From Myotis daubentonii (lineage: Eukaryota; Chordata; Mammalia; Chiroptera; Vespertilionidae): 64,000 nucleotides of DNA. Each line of letters opens with the position of its first letter. Positions within the stretch are counted from its first letter, which is position 1. Where the stretch lies: NCBI RefSeq assembly GCF_963259705.1, contig NC_081842.1, forward strand, positions 179,121,849 through 179,185,848, written 5' to 3'. The notes below the pieces were generated by a model, which ran no database searches, was not told where the DNA came from, and worked only from the letters and a program-made list of their open reading frames with translations. Of the stretch, positions 9,719 through 21,000 are shown piece after piece. Position numbers and translations under genes: made by a program.

Positions 9719-11118
9719 TATTTTAGACCAGTAAGATGGGTCGGCTTTGAGACTGATGAGTTGGACCAAGATTGGAATATTGTGCTTAGATAGAAATTCT
9801 CATCAAAACAGCAGCGGCTTCTCCTACCTTATAACTAGGGAACAGAAAAGATAGCTGACATTCCCCCCCACTCCCCACCCGGTCCCCTCAGAATATAAGA
9901 TAAGAGCATTTATCCATCTGAGAAGGGCATAGGAGCCGTTCCCATTCCTCAATGTCACAGGCTGATTTGGGGAAAGTCTGATCGTCTTCCTGCTAAAAAT
10001 GACTAGTCTTTTTGGCTGTACTTATAGGCTCAGTCATATCAAATCATTCTCTTCCATGTGTCCCCGGGCCTGAGATTTCAAGAAATCAACCAATGTCTAT
10101 GTCAGAGAAACAAAATGCATTCTGAACCCAAGTAAAAGGCTTTTCATTTATTCTTTGAGATCCATTAGGCATAATAATAAAGGACAACATTGACTTCTTG
10201 CTAAACATCAGGCAGAAAAACATCTGCCATCAGAGAAAGTATGGCCTTCCTTCTCCAGAGCATGAGCTCACCTTGGCACCTGCTGGGAACCACCAGTGAT
10301 TTCTCAGACTTCATGCTCCAGCCGGTTGGAATGAGCATCATATTGGAATAAAGGACAGCATTGTTTTTAGCTGATGGGACTGTGTTTCAAGTTGTTTATA
10401 CCAAGTAGTTTTCCATGTATTTGTATAGTGGGCTTAGAAACCAGGAACCCCTCCATTTTCTATTTTGTCTGTTGTTATCATTCAAAATAAAAGACTTGAC
10501 TAGGAGACGAAGTGTTCTAGTTGAGAGAGCTTCAATTCAGGAGTTGGAGTTTTAGTTCCAAGTATAGGGAATGCTTTGCCACATGACATCCAATCTAATT
10601 AATCCTGAGATTAGTTTATGTATAAAAAGATCATGTTGCATTTAATAAATGTCTTTATTTCTAATAAAACCGATGCTGGTGGATGTGGTTTATATCTGTA
10701 GGCAAGTAGGTTTCTTAATACCAAATTAAAGAATAAGAAAGACTGTTTAGCATTATCTGACCACTTAGATGAGGGTGTCACTTGGAGTTAGATAAGCAAC
10801 TTTAATAACATTCAACATGCATATTCTGTTGTATGTACTTGCATCTGGGAAGCTCACCACCTTTCTACAGATGTTATCAAATGGCTTCTGCAGTGCTCCT
10901 GTTAGGTAGAGGGAGTGAGAGCAGATTTGTAAATTGATGCACAGAAAATTGGTAAGATTTACAGGAACCATATGGCAAACGGATGGAGAGAGGTGGCTGA
11001 TGGGAAGGGGGCCCTTCAGGTTTTTTCACAGGTAGGACTTTTGTGAGAAACACACCCACTTTTGAATGGAGTGTCCTTGGTGCATGGTAGCCTAATGAGT
11101 GCTAGCTCTTATTGTCAT
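9719..11118. other. Non-coding stretch, nothing recognised
   Basis: No gene and no confident repeat seen. Confidence 0.5.
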
Positions 11119-11160
11119 TGTCATCATCATCATCATCATCATCATCATCACCATCATCAT
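11119..11160 (+). repeat. (TCA)n microsatellite
   Basis: About 14 trinucleotide units with one interruption. The polyhistidine stretch in one frame is an artefact of this repeat. Confidence 0.9.
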
Positions 11161-12309
11161 CCCTCTGCAGGGGGGACAAGTGTGAAGTTTGCTTACTGTA
11201 CCTTCATCAGCAATGAGAGTAAAATCATCCTTCTTGTGATGCTTACTATACCCCTTCAGAGAGTCCCATTTTCACTTTATAAAACAAATGACAGAAATGA
11301 AGCCCTTAGCTAGTAGGGGGTTGTGCCATCACATGCAGACAGCAAGAGGGAACACGCATGTATGCTGATGTCCATTCATAAGCCCACTCTGGCACGTATG
11401 TGCAGTTGTGCTCTAACAAGCAAGTAACAGTCTCTCATGTTAGTTGTGGTCATGGGCAACCTGCTCTCATCTTAGATCTTTCAGGGGTGCATTGAGTTCT
11501 GCATGGCAGTCTGGATGAGTTGACCTAAGTAGTTTGCAATCTTGAGCCCTGCTAGGTGACCTCACAATCTGGTGCAGGGACAACCCACATCACTGTTAAT
11601 CAGAAGCCCAATGTGTGTTGTTGGAGGGAGGGCAAGCCAGTACATCTAGCAGGATATGCTGGGTCCAAAGCAGGTTATCTAAGCCCAGGTATGGGCTCAA
11701 ATTATTGCCAGAAAATTAGGAGATGAGACAGAGGAGCTGCATGTCAAAGAGGGAAGGACAAGAAGTAGACCAATGAAAGCCAGAGATGGAGACTTTGATA
11801 GCGAGTTGGTGCCATGCTGGCTACAGTGGAAATTTTTACTTTTAAAAATTCTAGCATGTGTTTGCTTTAGCAAAGAAAATTTATTCAGTGAACACATATT
11901 AAGTCCCTGTTACCTGCCTGGCATTGCATTAGTGTTAATATGCAGCGGTGAACAGGAATGACAATGTCTCTGTCTTCATGGGTGTAGAGGGCATTAAACA
12001 TGAATCAGAATGGACTGCCGTTGCATAATGTGGTCAAAGCTAAAGAGGAGGTAATCAGGGTTCTATGAGAGAGGAAATCAGGGGTGGGTGGGCTCTGCTT
12101 CTGGTTGAGTGATCAGGAAAGTTTACCCCAGGAAAATATCTAAGTTGAGACTTGAAAGACTAGAAGTATTTAGCTAAGGAAGAATGGATGAGGTGGAGAG
12201 CACCAAGGAGAGGGACAGCACATGTCTGAGACTTAAAAGTCAAGGTAGAGAGAATAATAGTAACACTTAAGAGGACTAACACTGGGTCAGAGGGCAAGGA
12301 GGATTATTT
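11161..12309. other. Non-coding stretch with an old repeat
   Basis: 11870-12240 resembles the mammal-wide family that begins with the 'ATTAAGTCCCTGTTACCTGCC' type of text and includes TTGAGACTTGAAAGACT. Its name is not certain. The rest shows nothing. Confidence 0.4.
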
Positions 12310-12440
12310 AGTGAAGATATATTTTGGCTCAACAATTCCCCCTAAGGAATTTGTCCTTGGGGGTATAACCAGCCAAGTGTTCATTCCAGCATTGCTTATG
12401 ATAACGAAATATGGTGGAAAATATAATACATGTCTAGCAT

Positions 12441-12575
12441 GCAGGATGCTCATAATAGGTTTTCTCTTACCACTTGTCTTTGCCATTCAACAGTTTGATG
12501 ATGGTACATGTAGGTGGGGATCTATTTTGTATTTGTCTTACTTGGCATTCATTAAGCTTCTTAAAGCTTATAGAT
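12441..12575 (-). mobile_element. L1 LINE fragment, left of SPIN
   Basis: GGTTTTCTCTTACCACTTGTC to AAGCTTCTTAAAGCTTA follows the complement of old L1 text, which resumes after the SPIN at 12887. The preceding 12310-12440 (CCTAAGGAATTTGTCCTTGG) looks like L1 in plus orientation. Confidence 0.5.
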
Positions 12576-12886
12576 CAGCGGTTCTCAACCTGTGGGTCGC
12601 GACCCCTTTGGGGGTCGAACGACCCTTTCACAGGGGTCGCCTAAGACCATCAGAAAACACATATATAATTGCATATTGTTTTTGTGATTAATCACTATGC
12701 TTTAATTATGTTCAATTTGTAACAATGAAAATACATCCTGCATATCAGATATTTACATTACAATTCATAACAGTAGCAAAATTACAGTTATGAAGTAGCA
12801 ACGAAAATAATTTTATGGTTGGGGGTCACCACAACATGAGGAACTGTATTAAAGGGTCGCGGCATTAGGAAGGTTGAGAACCACTG
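12576..12886. mobile_element. SPIN (hAT) MITE, 311-bp long form
   Basis: It starts CAGCGGTTCTCAACCTGTGG and ends GGTTGAGAACCACTG, with a perfect 8-bp target duplication TTATAGAT (12568-12575 and 12887-12894). The 88-bp internal segment missing from the copies at 3427 and 20770 is present here (ATACATCCTGCATATCAGAT onward). It splits an L1 fragment, so it is younger than that L1. Confidence 0.94.
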
Positions 12887-13620
12887 TTATAGATTAAGCT
12901 TCTACTGATGGACGTTTGTAGCTTTTCACTAATTTGGCAAATTTGGGGCAATATTTCTTCAAATATTTTTTCTGCCCTTTCTCTCTTTTCCTGTGTTGCT
13001 TAGACATATTCACCACCAATTTCAATATCTTCCAAGTCACCTTTGAAAACTAGAGAAGAAATTAAATGGAAATTAGTTATTTCTACTCACTGTTGCTTAG
13101 AGATGTGTTGCAAAGTTTTGAAATTTGTTAATTGTTGGACCATATAGAATTGCTCCTTTGAAGTCATGCTATGCTTAATTCAGCATCTGGGTCCCTCAAA
13201 GACAGTTTCTATTTCACCCCAAGTCTGGGTTTTACTTTCCTGTTGCTTTGCTTGTCTTATAATATTTTTGTTGAAATCTGGGACATTTTAGATGTTATAT
13301 TTTAGCAAGTCTGAATTTTTTTTTTTTGTCAATTGTTTGTTTCTTTGTTTAGTAATTTGCATGGGCTAAATCTATCTCATTTCCCCATGGGGTACAGCCA
13401 CTAATGTCTGTACTCGTTTTTTTAAATGTTTTTATTTTTAAGCCTAAAAGTTGCCCGCATAGCTTGTGGTCTTCCAATGATTTGGCAGAGGTTGTGTCCA
13501 AACACTTCAAGCCCAGAAGGCTTCCTTGGAACTGTGTATGGAGAGACACATTTAAAGTTCAGGTATTTCTCCAGGCTTTCCTGGTTTTGACTTCCCACTG
13601 TGCCCTCCCCTGAGACCTAC
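12887..13620 (-). mobile_element. Old L1 LINE fragment, right of SPIN
   Basis: Text such as CAATATTTCTTCAAATATTT, TTCAGCATCTGGGTCCCTC and GTTGAAATCTGGGACATTTT matches the complement of an old mammalian L1. Stops and indels are everywhere. The right limit is approximate. Confidence 0.65.
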
Positions 13621-14924
13621 ATGTATAGGAGTGTGTGAGTAGTTGGGCCATTTGATCAGCCTCAGCCAGGGATATGCCTATCTCAACCATGACTGCACCC
13701 TCACACTACTGGAGCCATTAGCTGTCCTTGCTGGCCACCTCAAGGGTCATCACTTTTACTAAAAACACCCATGTGTGGGACTCTCCTACCCCCTCAAGTA
13801 CAGGGAGCCCCCTTCTACCTGGAAGAGGTACTGCTGGTCTTTGAACCTGCCCTGTCCTGCTAGAGTCCGAGGAGTGGTGGGACTGGGGCAGATCCAGGCA
13901 AGAATGCTACCAATTCCTACTGTTGTGACCCAAAGTTCAGCAGATTTCCAAGCATAAATGTTTATCAGATTGTTACATGCTGTTGTTGATATCCAGAGTG
14001 CTTGAAAGAGTTGATTTATTAATTTTGTCCAGCCTTAGAGCGTTTTGGAGGGAGAGGATTTACCTATCTCCTTACCTGGCCATCACTGGAACCCACAGTA
14101 AACGTGGTGCATGCAGGCAGTGGAGTGCCTCCAGGCCACTGAACGAGATGACTTAGCTCCACAGTCATTGACTCAGAAATAGTTCCATCATAGCATAAGT
14201 AAGAAAGCAAGTTTCCAAAACTAAGAGCTTCAGTGCATATGGTACATGTGTGGTGAACCTCTGCTGTGTGGCAGGGATGCCTGGAAAGCCTTCACCAAGT
14301 GGGAATGGTGGTGGGATTTTAGGCAACTTTCGTTCTCTTTGTGATTTTCTGTATCACTTGAATTTTGTGCATGTACATTTGTTATTTTACAATAGAAAAG
14401 AAACTGAGGTTAACCAAAGAATTTATATGCTTATATGCATAACCCCCAGACACAGATAGTAGTGTGCTGAAGGCCTCGGGGGAGGGTTGGAAAGGGAGGG
14501 AAGGAAGGGAGGGAAGGAAGGAAAAGGGACAGCAGCATTGTTGTGGGTCTGACAGCCTGCTTCAGGATGGTTATTATTTGGATCAGCCTTCTCAATTCAC
14601 ACACCTGAGCTCAAAGACTTGACAAGAATGTCCTCAGTCTCTCTTTGCCATGATAAGACAATCCTTGTCTCATTACTTTAAGGGCGGGATCTGCCTGTCA
14701 AGACTGAATGTGCTTTGACGGATCATCCTTTATGCCTTTCTCTCTGTTAGGCCCTCTGTCCTGGCTGTCACAAAGTGCCATTACATCTTCCCCTTTAGTA
14801 ACAACGCCAGCTTGCCTCTACCCATCAGATCCTCAGCCCCTCTTCCTCCCACCATGATGCCTCCTCCTGGTCATCATGCTTTTGGTTCTGTAACCCTCAA
14901 ATCACATTCTACATTACAGCCAGC
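13621..14924. other. Non-coding stretch with weak repeats
   Basis: 14296-14405 resembles an L1 3' end (GATTTTCTGTATCACTTGAA, then TTATTTTACAATAGAAAAG). A short GGAA-rich patch lies at 14490-14525. No gene seen. Confidence 0.45.
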
Positions 14925-15430
14925 CCAATCTTTCTAAAATATAAACCTGTATGTCACTTCCTAGCTTAAAAGCCATAAGTATATCCCCGTGGCCAAATGG
15001 TGAAGTCAATGGTCTTGAACCCGGCCTCCAGGCTCCCAGTGACTATGCAGTGGCTAAGGCACTGGGTAAGGAGTTCACAGCCTAGTTTCACTACTTACTA
15101 GCTGAGTAACCTTGAGCAAGTTACGTAGCCTTTTCAGTTTTCTCCTCTGTGAAATGGAAAGGCTGATTATATTTACTTGTGCAATTACTGAGAAGATGAA
15201 TGAATTTATATACATCGGTAATCACTGAGAATAGTGCACTCAGTAGGTATTCAATAAATGTTAGCTTTTACTATTGCCTGCTTTCCATGAATCCCCACTA
15301 CTTGTTTTATACTCCAGCCAGGCCATCATTTTCTTAAGCACCTTGTAGCTTTAAACTTCTGTGATTCTCAGGAATGCTGTTCTTGTTGCCCAAAATGCAA
15401 GGTCCAGGCCCTTGTGTTCTCTGCAGAAAG
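14925..15430 (+). mobile_element. L2 LINE fragment, split by a MIR
   Basis: CCCAATCTTTCTAAAATATAA and TTAAAAGCCATAAG on the left and TACTCCAGCCAGGCCATCAT on the right fit the 3' part of L2. The MIR at 15040-15275 lies between them. Confidence 0.6.
15040..15275 (+). mobile_element. MIR SINE, nearly full length
   Basis: It shows the core TTACTAGCTGAGTAACCTTG, CTCCTCTGTGAAATGG and the end TCAATAAATGTTAGC. It is one of the best MIR copies in the window. Confidence 0.85.
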
Positions 15431-15439
15431 CATTCCCAA

Positions 15440-15690
15440 CACCCGGGCACAAACGTGATCACCAGATTAATGTATAGAACACGTCCAACGTTTTAACAGT
15501 TTCACACATGCCCCTTCCTAGTCCACACCCACAGAGGCATGCAGTATTCTAACCATCATTTAGTTCGGACTATTCTTGCACTTCATACGTGGAATGACAC
15601 AGTAATTGTCTCTGGCTCCTTTTGGTCAACATGACTTCTATGGGCTTCATTCCAGGTTGTGCATGGACACAGTTCATTCTTTTCTGGGAA
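15440..15690 (-). mobile_element. Old L1 LINE 3' fragment
   Basis: TTAACAGTTTCACACATGCC, CTGGCTCCTTTTGGTCAACA and TTCATTCCAGGTTGTGCATG fit the complement of an L1M 3' region. Confidence 0.5.
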
Positions 15691-15704
15691 AGAAAACAAT
15701 GGGT

Positions 15705-15880
15705 CCTTAGAGTGAGCCAGAAACTATGTTAAGTGTTTTCCTTGTAGTATCTCACTTAATTCTTCACACTCTCCTGTGGGAGGGTCTATGATCTTCCTTT
15801 CACAGATAATGCTCAGAGAAGTTAAGTAACTTGCCTCAAGTCACACAGTGATTGAGTGGTGGAGAACCAGTTCTGGTAAC
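15705..15880 (-). mobile_element. MIR SINE
   Basis: Reverse-orientation MIR text: TATCTCACTTAATTCTTCAC, then TAAGTAACTTGCCTCAAGTC and ACACAGTGATTGAGTGG. Confidence 0.75.
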
Positions 15881-15884
15881 AGAG

Positions 15885-18005
15885 ATGGAGCTTCATAGCG
15901 GGGGCAAGAGCTTGCCATGCCTCAGATGAGATTCGGTCAGCCCTGTTCCCAGTTTTGCACTGACAGTCATGTAGTGTTTTGTGGTTATTCTGTGGGATCT
16001 CTCATTTTATCTGAATCTTCCATCAGAATATTTCCTTCCTCTTGCTTCGTCGTCAGGCTTATCACTGACGTGTCCTCACTTTGACTTGCTTGTCCTGTCT
16101 GTGGCTCCCTGGCTTCGGGACCCAGTCCGGCTTCTTTGCAGGAGGCTGCTTTCTCGGGCCTTGCCTGAAAGACTCAGCTGCTTAACAATGTCTTCCCCCT
16201 CCTCCTGGGGTGTGATCTTTGATGAGGGAATCAGAAATAGCCCTCCTGTCTGACTGTGTGACTGCTTTTCCATTCTCAGCTTGTGGGGGTTTCTAAGGAA
16301 ACGGGGCTGAAGTAGATTTTTCTTTTGGCCTTGTGCAACCTGACTTGCTGTCCTCCCTCCCTCCCTCCAGCCTCACCTTATCCCCTGGGTGATGGATGGC
16401 CCTGGTCTTGGGTGATCTTGGGGGTGGGGCAGCCTTGGGTAGAGCACAGGGACCATCCGAGATGTGGACCGTGAGTCGTGGCTGTGGACAGACCAGGTCT
16501 GACCCCCGGAACTCACAGGAGTTGCCTATAACCTCACTCGACGTTTCTCTTTTATAAATTCATCCTCTGAGTTCATCTTTCTGCTCTATAGCTTTCCTTC
16601 TAAACACAGTATTCATGCCTCTTCCCCTGGCTCTGAGCTAATCCATTATGCTTGGCTAAGACACAGACAATGGGTAAATGCTCTCTCGCAGGCCGGGGAA
16701 TTAAATGGATAATCTGAGCTGTGTTTGCCGCTGTGGCTCAGGCTAGGGGTAGCTGGTAAGAGGCTTTGGCTTTCCTCATGCAAATGGAGAGGACAGTGAA
16801 GGCAAAAAGAGATGGAGGGTGAACCCTTTTGAATACTGGCCCTGGCAGGATGTGGCTTTTCATTTAACCCCTTGTGGGCCGTTGTCTCTTAGCAGCTTCT
16901 TTCAGTCGAGAATGATCAGCAGCTGACTGCCCATTGTTAGTTCCGTGCAGGCAAAGTCGTGCCTTGTTCATCACTATCGCCAGTGCCCACAGTGTCAGCT
17001 CAGAATAGGCATTTAATAACCATTCCTCCAATGTTTGCTGAGCCGTTCCTGAGCAGTGTAAACATCATTTGGGAAGGGAGCTATTGCAATGTGGTAGAAA
17101 GATCACAGGGTGAAAAATGATGTAAACCATTAACCCCGGTGATTTTTAAGGGGTCCCTGGACTTGGTTCTGGAGTCCGGAAACTCAGAGGTCCTGTGGTT
17201 CCAATGACTGAGCTCTGGGTCTGTGGCTTGTCTTCCTCCCCATGCCAATTCTCTGTGCCCAGCACACCCTGATTTCAACCGCCTCCTTCTTTACAGAGCA
17301 CTCAAATAAGGCTTGAGGGTGCCTGGACCACACCGCCGGGGTCCTGTCACCCGAATCCAGCGGCTCGAACCCAGTGAAGCACAGAGGAGGAAGCCACAGA
17401 TCTTCACAAAGCAGCCAGGGCCTGCTGTCAGCTGTGGTGCCTCCCGCCGACCTCAGCACAGCCTCTGAGAGCCCAGTGTACACAAAATTACCACGTCCTC
17501 ACCCAGGCTGGCACCCACGGCGAGGACAGCCACATAGGAAGGCGCACACCAGGGCGGGAAGGCACAGGGGCCATTCTGAGGCTGAAGTCACACGTGTTTA
17601 TAGTTTTAGCAGAGGGGGGCTGAAATACAATTTTCAGGAAGATTGCATTATGGATTATTGCTTGAGAAAGCTTTGGCAAAGGACTACAGAGAGTCTTTCT
17701 TTTCCAAAGGGGGCTTTTCCTCCACAGGGGCTGAGGGAAGCAGGAGGAGTGAGAAGGCTGCTGCCTGTGTTCTGTAGCCGACTTGGGATGCTGTAGTGAT
17801 AATGTGTGAATTTCTTAAGCAGATCTCCTTGTGACTCTCTGTGTGTGTTTATGTGTGTGTGTGTGCTCATGCGTGTGTGTGCCTGTATTTTATTTGAACA
17901 ACTCAGACCCAGTTTGATAGTTAGAACAGATGCTATTACTACCATTTTACACAGTGGAGACCAAAATTCAAAGAAGATAAATGGCTGTGTTTACATAATT
18001 AGCCA
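15885..18005. other. Unique-looking non-coding stretch
   Basis: No repeat is recognised over about 2 kb. The region has moderate GC and an octamer ATGCAAAT at about 16779. The longest open frame (17374-17796, 140 codons) has low-complexity basic/proline composition and a counterpart on the other strand, so I do not call it. Part of it could be conserved regulatory DNA, but that cannot be judged from one sequence. Confidence 0.4.
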
Positions 18006-18009
18006 GTGC

Positions 18010-18330
18010 CATTATCAAGTCCAAGTTCCTACACATAGAGTACAAATCCCTTGTTGTTCTGGCTCGCACTGATCCCTCCAGTCTTCCTCTCACAACATTG
18101 TTTTCTTTTTAGTCTAAACTTCTTGCACAGTCAACTTGCAGACCCTTAAACTATCATGTTCTTTCTTAACCTCTGCACTTTGCACATGCTGTTCCTTCCT
18201 GTCCAGCCTGCCATCTCCTTCATCTGTTCCCCCCTTCCTCTTCAGGGCTCACCTCATGCTGAAAGGCTTCCCTGACCTCTCAGGATTGGGGTCCCCGCCC
18301 TGTCTTTACGACACCACATACCTTGAGCCC
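18010..18330 (+). mobile_element. L2 LINE 3' fragment
   Basis: GTCCAAGTTCCTACACATAG, TTTGCACATGCTGTTCCTTC and AAAGGCTTCCCTGACCTCTC are characteristic L2 words in order. Confidence 0.75.
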
Positions 18331-18534
18331 ATTTATTAACTCCTGTCTTTCACGTTCAACTAAGGTTTCTTGGTAGAAAGCCAATATCCTGATGGTGCTG
18401 GAGGTAGAAGGCATGGGAGGAAAATTGAGAGGATTTAACATGCCATGAGAACCTAGCTGCACTTGAAACATGCCCAAACTGGGAAGCGCTAAGGGCTGCA
18501 ATACTATCAGCCACCTCAAAGCCACTTACAAGCC

Positions 18535-18690
18535 ACTCTTCTCTCACCTACGTGGATTCGAATTTCATTCTTCCACTTAAGGCTTTACTTGGGACCAATC
18601 ACTTCATCTCATTTAGGCCTCAATTTTCTTACCCCAGATAAAGTGAGGCAAGAGTGGTAACGTGTGCTATAACAAGCACTAAATAAGTAT
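18535..18690 (+). mobile_element. MIR SINE fragment
   Basis: GGATTCGAATTTCATTCTTC, CCAATCACTTCATCTC and CTCAATTTTCTTACCCCAG follow the MIR order. Confidence 0.6.
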
Positions 18691-19395
18691 TTATTAATGT
18701 TATGCAAAAATCTCCAAGATACTATTGATGAGCAAAAGTCACATGACTCAATGTGTGTAAAACATAGTTATGGAAGGGACTCTAGCACCTATGACAAACT
18801 CTGAGAACCGAATTTCACGAAGTACTCTATTTCTCATAAGACAACAGACAAATAGCAAAATGCCAAAATCATGGACAGAAGAAAGGTCCCCACCGGGAGC
18901 ATTGTGTTCATTCCCAAGTGGAAGAATTGCAGATGCCACCAGGAGTACTGGTTTGCAAGAAGCTCTAGTTGGGGCTCTTTCATCTTGAAGCCACTCACTG
19001 AATAACTGCATGCTGAGTCACCCCTGCCCTGAGCGCCTTCAGTGAGCTAGGCATTGCTGTAAGCACTTGTGGCTGCCGACCCTTCCCCTCAATGCCACTC
19101 CTGCACCTGCCATCATGTCTGCTTATTCTGAGAACCTGACCTGCACTGCTTGTGCCAGTTGTTAATTTGTTGGCACTCAGCTACAAACCCATCCTCTGTA
19201 CTCAGCTTCGTGACCCTGGGGCTGAGACAAATGCACATTTCTGCTTTACCCACTGGTTCCTTCTTATTAGCCCCTGCCAATAGGGGGTGCTGGCGATGCC
19301 CCAGGCCAGGGCTGGATGGGGAAAGATTGGGCGTGTTCCTTGTGTGTTCCTGTTCTAGGTTAATGCTTCGTGTTCCTCTCAGCGTTCACCTAGAA
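18691..19395. other. Non-coding stretch, possible L1 3' piece
   Basis: 18695-18790 (TCTCCAAGATACTATTGATG) resembles an old L1 3' end. The rest shows no recognised element and no gene. Confidence 0.4.
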
Positions 19396-19590
19396 CAGGT
19401 TTTTCAACGGCAGCACTGTTGACATTTTGGGCTTGGTAGTTCTTTTTTGGGGGGAGGGCATGCTGTCTTTTGTATTGTGGGATGTTTATCGGCATCTCTG
19501 CCCTCTACCTGCTGAAGTCCAGCAGCGACAATTAGGAATGTCTGCAGACATTGCCCACATCACTCTGGGTTTAGAACTCCTGGCCCAAGA
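19396..19590 (-). mobile_element. MER20 hAT-Charlie MITE
   Basis: In reverse orientation it shows GCAGCACTGTTGACATTTTG, GTGGGATGTTTATCGGCATC and AATGTCTGCAGACATTGCCC, the main blocks of MER20. Confidence 0.7.
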
Positions 19591-19945
19591 TCTTAGTACA
19601 GACACTTCTTCATTTCGGCAGTGCAGTTCCTTCCTGCAGCCGCAGCTGAACCCAGGCCTGAAGCATCAGCTCGGTCAGAGCCCTGTGCTCAGAAGTCTGG
19701 GCTCAGAGACCAGCCCCAGGTGAGTGCGCCTCCTGGAGATCAGCCGCACCACCACACACTAAGGCGGGCTTCCTTTGTTTCTTCAGCTCTAGAGCTTGAT
19801 AATGCCTTAGACTTCCTTTTAATCTTTCAGTTACATAGTTAATCATTTTGAAACTAAACCTATTTTTTTGGTATTAAAGTTTCTGTGTTAAAATAACAGA
19901 TATTTTCTTCTGACTGGATTGACTGGTACTATATTCTTTCTCTCT
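19591..19945. other. Non-coding stretch, nothing recognised
   Basis: No repeat or gene seen. Confidence 0.5.
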
Positions 19946-20013
19946 CCCCCTCCCCTCCCCTCCCCTCCCCTCCCCTCCCCTCCCCTCCCCTCCCCTCCCC
20001 TCCCCTCCCCTCC
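19946..20013 (+). repeat. (TCCCC)n pentanucleotide array
   Basis: About 13 near-perfect units. The minus strand is (GGGGA)n, a run of four-G tracts able to form G-quadruplexes. Confidence 0.95.
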
Positions 20014-20179
20014 CTCCCATTCCCTCCGTTTCTCTTCTTCACCTGGTAAACTCCTGCTCCTTTTTAGAGCTCTGATAAATGCCACCCTTTTCTGGAGCTT
20101 TGCTGCACTCAGCTAGGTGGAGCCAGTCCCTCTCATGTAGCTCCCAGCACTTGGTACAGTGTTTCTCACTGTGGTGGAG

Positions 20180-20335
20180 TCCTGGGGATATACCTCTGTC
20201 TCTCCTGTTAGATGGTACACTCCTTAGGGCAGGAATCACATCACTTCATTTCTGTATTCCTAGCACAGTGCTGTGCACAGATTCAGGCATGTTTGCTGAA
20301 TGAATGAATGAATGAATGAATGAACGAACGAACTG
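20180..20335 (+). mobile_element. L2 LINE 3' end with (GAAT)n tail
   Basis: TTAGATGGTACACTCCTTAG, TAGCACAGTGCTGTGCACAG and GTTTGCTGAATGAATGAATG give the classic L2 3' terminus, whose tail has expanded to about 9 GAAT units. Confidence 0.75.
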
Positions 20336-20769
20336 CAAGGCACAGGCCTTCTGTCTGTTTCAAGCTGGGTCCGGCACTGTTTCCCTCCCCCCTTGATGCC
20401 TAGGTTGCAGTCCCAGTAGGGCCAGAATAGACTCTCCTGCAGTCCCTTTAGTGGCCGGCCCACTGCTTTGCAATGAAAGCATTGCAGCATCTCATGGTGT
20501 TGCGTGTCTCTTAGCTGGGTTTCATATGCTCAGTGGATATTGAGCTCCTTGAGGATAGGGGTTTTTGGGCATTCAGGTGTTTCTTACTAAATATTTGTTG
20601 AATGAATTGCTGATAGGAACTAGGGGAGGTTTCACAGGAAAGCTCTTGAAACGGGGGGGGGGGTGGATTTTACAAGTGGGGCCTTCACCCTTGATAGTGG
20701 AGATGGGGTGGGTGGTGTGGGGAAGTGCAGAGACGTTTAGGGAATCATGGATTATTCTATACTCTAGTG
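20336..20769. other. Non-coding stretch with a second L2-like tail
   Basis: 20530-20610 (GAGCTCCTTGAGGATAGGG, then TATTTGTTGAATGAATT) looks like another L2 3' end. No gene. Confidence 0.5.
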
Positions 20770-20992
20770 CAGTGGTTCTCAACCTTCCTAATGCCGTGAT
20801 CCTTTAATACAGTTCCTTACGTTGTGGTGACCCCCAATTTCATTGTTACAAATTAAACATAATTAAAACATAGTAATTAATCACAACAACAATATGTAAT
20901 TATATATGTGTTTTCTGATGGTCTTAGGCGACCCCTGTGAAAGGGTTGTTCGACCCCCAAAGGGGTCGCGACCCACAGGTTGAGAACTGCTG
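20770..20992. mobile_element. SPIN (hAT) MITE, 223-bp deletion form, inverted
   Basis: The inverse of the copy at 3427, beginning CAGTGGTTCTCAACCTTCCT and ending GGTTGAGAACTGCTG. It has the same length and the same internal deletion junction as 3427. The target duplication is imperfect: CTCTAGTG on the left and CTAGTG on the right, as if two bases were lost. Confidence 0.88.
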
Positions 20993-21000
20993 CTAGTGGA

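Noticed and set aside
11062..11313. Polyhistidine protein
   Set aside because: Produced by translating the TCA microsatellite.
17374..17796. 140-codon plus-strand frame as a possible exon
   Set aside because: Basic, proline-rich and low complexity, with open frames opposite it and no clear splice pattern or family match.
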